Shown piece after piece: positions 57,420 through 64,000 of a stretch of DNA of 64,000 nucleotides. The stretch lies in contig OX419761.1 of NCBI GenBank assembly GCA_948567375.1, positions 8,036,243 through 8,100,242 on the forward strand. Reading direction: 5' to 3'. The notes beneath the pieces were generated by a model. That model was given only the letters and a program-made list of their open reading frames with translations, was not told where the DNA came from and made no database searches. The DNA comes from Lunularia cruciata. Lineage: Eukaryota; Streptophyta; Marchantiopsida; Lunulariales; Lunulariaceae. Position 1 is the stretch's first letter. Every line of letters starts with the position of its first letter. A program made the position numbers and the translations under genes.

Positions 57420-58430
57420 GATCATGTGTAATTGCCCTACACCTTTTCCACTATGAAAGGTCCAAAGTACTTAGGCAAACATTTCTTTTGCACTCTCTTC
57501 AATCAAATGGAATCAAATAACATTACCCAATCACCTTCTTTGAAGGGTTCTACTTTCTTCTTACCTTGCCCCTTTTCATAACTCTCCTTTGTTTCCTTTG
57601 GGCTTGCTTCACTCAAACCATAGCAAGTGCTCTTGCATCATTCAATTCCATGAGTTGATCCTTCCTTGACTTCTTTGGATCACCTCCTTGTGCTTTCTTC
57701 AATCTTGTATGAATGCATTGGAAGGTTAAAAGATCAAAGTGAATATGTATGGTAGACTTAATACCATATACCAATTGAAATGGAGAATATCCGATGTAAT
57801 TCTTCATGGTTGTCCTATACTATCACAAAACTGCATGAACCTTTTGATGCTAATGATGTTTAGACCTCTCCATTTCTGCATCTTTGGTCAACATCATGCA
57901 CAAGGTCTGATTGGTTCTCTTTGCCAAGCCATTGGAGCTTGGCTTATAAATGTAGTTACTCTATGTATGATAGAGAAATATCATAGCATGGCTGTAGTGA
58001 TGCTCCCTATAAACTCTCATCCCCTATCAAAAAATAACTCCAAAGGGCACCTAAACCTAGTGATAACGTGTTCATCAAGAAATCTACCAACTTGATTTTC
58101 ATTCTTGTCACTCAATAGTCTAGCCTCAACCCACTTGGTAAGATAATTAATAACTACCATAATGTATAGATTGTTCCTTTGGGGTTCTATTGAGAGGACC
58201 TATAAAATCAATTCCCCACTTCTCAAAAGGTCATAGCAATGGAATTGATCTTAGTGGTGGAATGGAAGTAGACTTTCTAGTAAAAACTTAACAAACATGA
58301 CAAGTTTTGCAACAATCAAGACAATCCTTGAAAATCTCCTTCCAATGGTAACATGCATCTAGAATTTTGAAAGCAGTCACCTTTCTTGCAAAGTGCTTTC
58401 CACACACTAAACCTTCATGAAACTCTTTTA
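57420..58430 (-). pseudogene. integrase region (E2)
   Basis: The frame 57613-57807 carries KNYIGYSPFQLVYGIKSTIH, the conserved integrase core end. Zinc-binding Cys/His-type sequence lies near 58290-58400. Fossil. Confidence 0.75.
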
Positions 58431-58599
58431 TGAGTATGATAGACTCTTACTTACACATTTCTCTTTGATGTAGACCATTTGCTCCTTGGTGAAAAAGAAT
58501 ATCCTCCACCATTGTGTAAGGTCTAGATCTTGTTGCAAGGGCCTTCCTCTCCTTAGCATGCATCCCTTTTGGATAGTCCCTTGTAACAAAGTCTACAAT

Positions 58600-60170
58600 C
58601 TCCTTATACTTTATTCAAACCTCTTGAGTGATTGAGATTGTCATGAGCTCCTCATTTGAAAAGAAATCATCCAATGGCTCATCTCCATCATGATCATAGG
58701 CCCTAGATAACAAATCAACATTTGCATGTTTCTTCCCTAGCCTATTCTCAATTATGTAGTCATCCTTATACAAGAGTATCATCCACCTTGCTAGCCTCCC
58801 TTCCACATAAGGCTTGTTGAAGATGTACTTCAAAGCCTTATGATCAATGACAATGGTGACTTTCCCTCCAATCAAATAGTGTCTAAACTTCTTGAGACCA
58901 AAGATCACTACCAACCCTTCTCTCTATGTGACAGAGTAGCTCTTTTCTACTTAAACCATCTTCCTACTAGCATAAGCTATTGGATAATCATACCCATCTT
59001 GGTCTAATTGACTAAGAATGCATCCTATAGCTACATTGGAAGCATTAGTGTAGAGGATGAAAGGCTTACTCCAATCAGGTAAGCAATTTAGCAGGAATTG
59101 GAGCTACAACAAGGGATTGCTTGAGCTACTCAAAAGCTTTGAGAGTCTACTTGTCCTCCAAACTCACCATGTATTCTACAACCTTTGTCATGTAGATGGT
59201 CAATGCATAAGCCTTGTTGTAAAATGAGAAGATGAACCTCCTAGAGTACCCAACCATGCCCAAGAATTGGCATAACTTTGTCAAGCTTGAAAAAAATTGG
59301 AAGGTCTAAGATTTTCCTCACCTTCTAAAGCTAATTACTATTCCATCCTTGGAGATGATGTGTCCCCAAAATTAGACCTTCTTCATAACCAAAAATGCAC
59401 TTCCCTAGGTTGAGGGATGCATTTGCTTCATCCAAGCATTGCAAGACCTTGATCAGGTGCTCAAAGTGCACCTCCTTGCTCCCATAGACACAAAATTCAT
59501 CAATGAAATCTCTCACAAATTTTCTAATGAAAGGTTCAAACACCTTGTTCATAAACCATTGGAATGTGACTCAAGCATTACAGAGCCCAAAAGGCATGAC
59601 CTTGAAAGCATAAATCCTCCAAAGTGTGATGAATGTGATGAGTTGTTGATGCTCTAGTACAATCTTGATTTGGTTTAACCCACTATAACCATCTCTAAAA
59701 CCATACCTCTCATGACCTAAAACATCCTCCAAGATCTCATCAATGAATGGCTATGAGTAATAGTACTTCTTAGTAACAACATTTAGCTTCTTGTAATCCA
59801 CACATACCCAAAGCTTACCATTCTTTTTCTTCAAAATGACAATTGGAGATACCCATTCTAAATTCTCCATCTCAAAGATAAATCCAACCTCCTTGAGCTT
59901 ATCAATCTCCTCCTTCACAACCAAAAATATTCGTGGACTAATGTGACATTACTTTTGGCGGATTGGTCTTGCATGTGACTCCACTTCAATCTTATACTCC
60001 TCCAAGGTGACTTCATTTAAATCCTTGTAACTAAAAGAAAACACATGGATGAACTTGTGGAAAATCTCCTCAAATCTTACCTTCTCCTCCTTGGTAACAT
60101 TTGGACCTTACTTTAGGGAAGATAACCTCCTCTCTATCTTCTCAAGTATCAATGGTGATTTATCTAGGTC
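58600..60170 (-). pseudogene. RT and RNase H region (E2)
   Basis: RNase H: 58615-58914 (VVIFGLKKFRHYLIGGKVTI, DHKALKYIF, LLSRAYD). RT: 59331-59552 with FIDEFCVYGS and LNLGKCIFGYEEGLILG. Upstream RT blocks continue to about 60150. Fossil. Confidence 0.85.
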
Positions 60171-60172
60171 CT

Positions 60173-60864
60173 TCAAAACCTTTGGCTTATGTGCAAATCC
60201 ATAACATACAAGGGATACACATCTAAATCAAATTTAGATTCATCCTCTTCCGTGGAAGTTTCTTCTTCCATGCTTGTGTCCACACCTAAAGCTCCTTCTT
60301 TTGAATCTAATTCCCAATAACCAAAATATGGTGTGTCTAAATATGAAGTGTTGGTGGTGTTAGTCATAAGAACTATGACTTTATGGTTTGATGACCCAAT
60401 CCTCAAGTACTCTTTGTGCCATTGATCAATTATGCATGTTGCTTTCAACCATGTCCTCCCAAGAGTAAATCATAGCTTGAATCCTTCAAGACTTCAAAAG
60501 TCATGAGATTTTGAACTCCCATAATTGAAACTACTACCTTATCCATCACCCTTATTGGTTGAACTTGTTGCTTGTTTGCCATGCTCACCACAAATGTTGA
60601 AGGTCTAGAGGGTATTATACCCAACTTCTTCATCAATCTCTCTGACATAGCATTCACTATAGATCCTCCATCAACAAGTGCATCCTTGATGTTGTGACCA
60701 TTTACCCTTACATCAATCTTGGAAGTATATTCACAAGTCTCCCAGGGTATTGGTTTCGCATCTACCCCCATTGATACTGTAGCTTTCTCTTTTGCTTTGT
60801 TCCTCCTCTTGCTCCTTGTAGAACTCAAACTACCTCTAAGCTCCTTTCTCAAGGTAGGATTCAA
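60173..60864 (-). pseudogene. protease region (E2)
   Basis: The frame 60445-60864 has KIDVRVNGHNIKDALVDGGS, the active-site segment, VNAMSERLMKKLG, FVVSMANKQQV and DSSYDLLLGG. 60173-60448 is the acidic linker towards RT. Nearly the same as element F. Fossil. Confidence 0.85.
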
Positions 60865-60934
60865 AGCAATCAGATATAAGCCTTGTGACTACCAACATCA
60901 TCCAACACATTGTATTTCCATTGTTGCTTTGAGA

Positions 60935-62170
60935 TCAAGAAGTCCTCCATCCCCAACTTATTTCTTGGAGTTTTTGGTGTTCATAGTGTTGAAGTGCTAG
61001 TGCAAATGCTCCTAGTAGGCATAGGAGTATCCTTGCTAGTAGTAAATCCTTGAGAAGAGTGTACATCCTCCGCAAAATGAGCTCTCTTCTTCTCTTGTGC
61101 CAAAACATCCAAATTAAGACCTTTGGAGTTTGAGCACTCATCCTTCTCATAATTGCTCTCAACCACATCTATGGATGCTATCTCCTTACCTTTGTTTGGA
61201 TTAAGAGCCTCTTGGGTTTCACTCCCTCCTTCTTGCATTCTATTGGCTGCCTCATACCCCTTCCTCCATGGTAAGTGGAATTTAGGCAATTCCTTTGGAT
61301 GTGACTTCTTTCTCCACAACCAAAACAATTTTTATCATTGAAATTGTTGGTTGGTTGGCCTCCTCTATATGGATAATTTCCATAACTCCTAGGCTCTCTC
61401 TTCATATTTTGATCTACCTCTCTCTTCTTTCATAGTTTTACTACATTGATCTTGAGATCTACAAGTTGTTTTGTGATGGTATGAAGTGGATCTTTTAGTA
61501 GAGGTGCAAGAACCAAAGCAAATACTACTTGTGATGCAACCCTTTCCACCAAAGTATCCAAAGTTCCACCATACTTGTAGCCTTGAGGAGGATGTACAAC
61601 CTCTTCCTCCACCAAATCCCTCTCATCTCCTTCCAAACTTTCCTCCATACGTATTGCAATCTAGATAGCTTCAACCTTGGAAGAAGGTTTCTTATAACTC
61701 ACCTTGCTTCTAATTTGTGGTCTTGACCTTCCCACAAAATTCTTGGTGAGCACGGCTCTTATGCCAATCATAGTAGCCTCTACATCATCTCCACCCTTCC
61801 TCAACACTATGCAAAACTTAGACTTTAACTTCTCCACTCTTTTTATATAAACCCTCACTTTCTCTCCATTTCCTTGTTTGAAGAAGGTAACCTCACTCAT
61901 CAATCTCTTGCAACTCTCAACTTGAAGTAAGTTCTCAATGAGTGTTGAAGTTAAACTCTCACAAAAATCTTCTTGTCCATCTCTCCTCTCTCTCTTTTGG
62001 TATTTTGACTCATACCATGTAAGGGTAGTATCCTCAAAGAAATCTGGTAATAGTGAGACCCACTTGTTCTTCCTCATCTCATTGCTTAGTATCCAAGCTC
62101 TCTTGAAGTCTCTCACAAATGTCTCTATATCTTTTCCATCCTTGCCAAAGGAAATCGGAAGTTTTCCCAT
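60935..62170 (-). pseudogene. gag region (E2)
   Basis: The frame 61661-62170 encodes 169 residues from MGKLPISFGKDGKD through FVRDFKRAW, LPDFFEDTTLTWYESKYQ and ESCKRLMSEVTFFKQGNGEK, a retrotransposon gag (capsid) domain. The CCHC knuckle CFGCGERSHIQRNC lies near 61290-61340. Fossil. Confidence 0.85.
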
Positions 62171-63731
62171 CTTAGCCTCTCACTATCTTTCTCTTTTCTC
62201 TCAATCTTTTTTTCTTTTCTTTTCTCTCACTCTACAACTAATAGAGTATATACATGACTAATACCATTTTAGAGTGATCCACCCTAGAGAACACAAAAGA
62301 TTCAAGTTACTCCAAGATTTCTATAGTAAAATCCAATTCTAGAGTGCATATTAATCAAACTCTCATAGATAGTTTATCCATAAGTTGAAAGGTTATCTCC
62401 ATCATTAATCGTGAGAACTAGTTGATGAAAATGATAGTTTTTATGTAGTTATACTAAGACTCTTTCCAAGATATTTCACCAAAGCCTCCAAAATTTCTAT
62501 TAATCCACTACACTCATATCCTTTTGGAAGTCCTTCCACTCCACAAATGTCACACAACTCCTTGGTCTTAGATCTCCTCCATTCCAATCTTGGAGAAGAA
62601 GGACCGACATATAATCCTAAGTCAAGTAAGCCTCTCCATTTGCTCAATCTCTTACTCTCAATGGTCAATGGACATGAACTTGCCTTATGTTCCTTCTCTT
62701 CACATAAAAATAACTTAGAATCACTTGTTCATCCAAGTAATCTATCATTTATGATTATCTCAACACTCTCTTCAAATTCTATTCTAAATTTTTTTTTCTG
62801 CAAATTAACCCCTAAAGTCACCTCAAACTCTTAAGGAACCTTAAATAACCTCAAATTCTACTCTTGGTGACCCTCCATGTTCCCAAAATGAGTCTTAACA
62901 CTCAAACATGCTTTTGGTTGCTTTCACATTCCTCACGCATGACATCTCAACTCTCCAAAATTGACCCTCCTCACAATGTCACTAAATTCTCTCAACTAGT
63001 ACCTCATAGTACTTAGAAAATTTTCACACCTTATCAAGACCCAAGGGTGTCTTCTTGTGCAAAATTTCAAATCATTTTGTTAAGCCATTTGGCCTAGAAA
63101 TGTGTCTTTTTAGCACACATATTTTAGATTTGGTTGGAAAACCACCCCCTAACTTTAAAAACTCATAACTTTGTGTGCAAAGATAATCTCTCTCTAATTG
63201 TTAAGGAAAAAGGTAGGACACTATGCACTCAATTTTTTTGGAAAGTTTCAAAGAAATCCAATAAAAAATGGAGAAATATAAACTCTATAAAACATTCTAA
63301 AGAGCGTGTAGTTTATGGGAACAATTCACCCTACCACCTTCCAAAAGTTCTAGATCAAAGAGTGTAGTAGTCCTTACAATAATTTCAACTGTCCCATCTA
63401 AATAAATAATTCAAGCTATACTTTGTGAAAATTTCAAGTCCTGATCTCAAACTTGAGGTTTTGATCCAAAATCTTCATATTGCCAAAAATCTTCATAATC
63501 CCCAAAATCTGCAGTCCACCTCACATAATCTCTCCAAATCCTCTCATGTATATAGTATATACAATATCACCTCAAAATATCATAATGAACTATAGGGTAT
63601 ACAAATGGGTCCAAGTTCTCTGACATAAGCTCAACACTCTCTTCCACTAATGTTCTCTCCAAGTGAACTCTCATAGCCTCATTCTATCTTCTATAGAATT
63701 ATACACTAAAAATTATCTTGCATTCTAGAGA
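62171..63731 (-). other. E2 leader with Cys-cluster ORF
   Basis: Between gag and the PBS. The minus-strand frame 62441-62668 holds GLLDLGLYVGPSSP and CDICGVEGLPKGYEC, closely matching E1 (55887-56240). The rest of the leader matches element F 28589-29426. Confidence 0.65.
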
Positions 63732-63750
63732 GGTCTTGGCAATGGAACCA
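63732..63750 (-). other. E2 primer-binding site (Asp type)
   Basis: The minus strand reads TGGTTCCATTGCCAAGACC, four bases from the 5' LTR. It matches the PBS of element F with two changes. Confidence 0.7.
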
Positions 63751-63754
63751 AAAA

Positions 63755-64000
63755 TGTGAGCCAACCTATCTCTCACTCAAGATGAACCTTTGATGTATAC
63801 TATGGTAGTACATCATGGACCAAGAAGGCAACAAACCCCAACTCCATCATACTCTTCCGAGGCTAACACTCCAAGACCAAAACCATTGCTCACTACAGAA
63901 CTAACTGAAAGAGAGATAGTTATAAATGAAAGGATAATAAGTACCTCCTCTACCCTAGTTTATATATTTGTGAAATAGTTAAGCACCAAAGTTACTATTT
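63755..64000 (-). repeat. E2 5' LTR, first 246 bases in the window
   Basis: Starts TGTGAGCC and matches 29450 onward and 56614 onward. It continues past the window end. Confidence 0.8.

Larger units (their letters stand above)
56614..64000 (-). mobile_element. E2: family 4 (Athila/Tat-like) element, near complete, runs off the window, broken
   Basis: A minus-strand element with its 3' LTR at 56614-57300, then (leftward in reading order reversed) integrase, RNase H, RT, protease, gag, leader with extra ORF, an Asp-type PBS at 63732-63750, and the first ~246 bases of the 5' LTR from 63755. The RT segment FIDEFCVYGS and the PBS place it in the Athila/Tat branch. Many breaks. Confidence 0.88.

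Overview
This is nuclear DNA of a land plant with a large, repeat-filled genome. A gymnosperm fits best (inference): one compact host gene locus in 64 kb, the rest old and degraded Ty3/gypsy LTR elements nested in one another, AT-rich spacers, and a PHD-finger-bearing gypsy pol of a kind I associate from memory with non-angiosperm plants. I see no bacterial, organellar or CRISPR features.

Host genes. The only convincing host coding sequences are two small intronless genes read head to tail on the + strand. The first is a Yae1/LTO1 homologue (15510-15950) with a textbook deca-GX3 motif. The second is a protein phosphatase 1 inhibitor-3 / PPP1R11 homologue (16026-16439). Only 75 bases without an ATG separate them, and both are in the same frame. 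A weak two-exon micropeptide candidate lies at 2721-3212, and unrecognised coding remnants lie at about 100-1210 (minus) and 48200-49110 (+).

Retroelement families. Family 1 is a chromovirus with TGTAATAC...GTATTACA LTRs of about 740 bp and an initiator-Met PBS: element A (4673-12412), element B (about 49493-55366), one solo LTR and one inverted relative. Family 2 has TGTAAAAG/TGTTACA LTRs of about 420 bp, also with an iMet PBS: element D (30140-32207) and a solo LTR inside A. Family 3 has TGTCA...TGACA LTRs of about 560 bp and a pol ending in a PHD finger: element C (32208-36205), a solo LTR in B and a fragment at 24649. Family 4 is Athila/Tat-like with an Asp-type PBS and an extra Cys-bearing leader ORF before gag: F (27328-30139), E1 (55367-56613) and E2 (56614 to the window end). 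Family 5 is Athila/Tat-like with a giant 3.8-kb LTR that itself contains coding sequence: G (36493-47596, TSD GCTCT) and a fragment at 26010-27320.

Layout. 1-4672: coding remnant, possible small transcript, dispersed repeat. 4673-12742: element A with two nested solo LTRs and an inverted LTR relative. 12743-24648: gene-poor DNA around the LTO1-INH3 pair, with hairpins and tandem repeats. 24649-36487: a run of fragments (families 3, 5, 4, 2, 3). 36488-47601: element G. 47602-49492: unknown remnant and a 380-bp palindrome. 49493-64000: element B and two family 4 copies facing opposite ways.

All retroelements are fossils, each with many breaks. LTR pairs of A and G differ by roughly 10 percent by eye, which implies old insertions, tens of millions of years at slow gymnosperm rates (inference). 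Every identification is from reading the sequence and family memory; no search was run.
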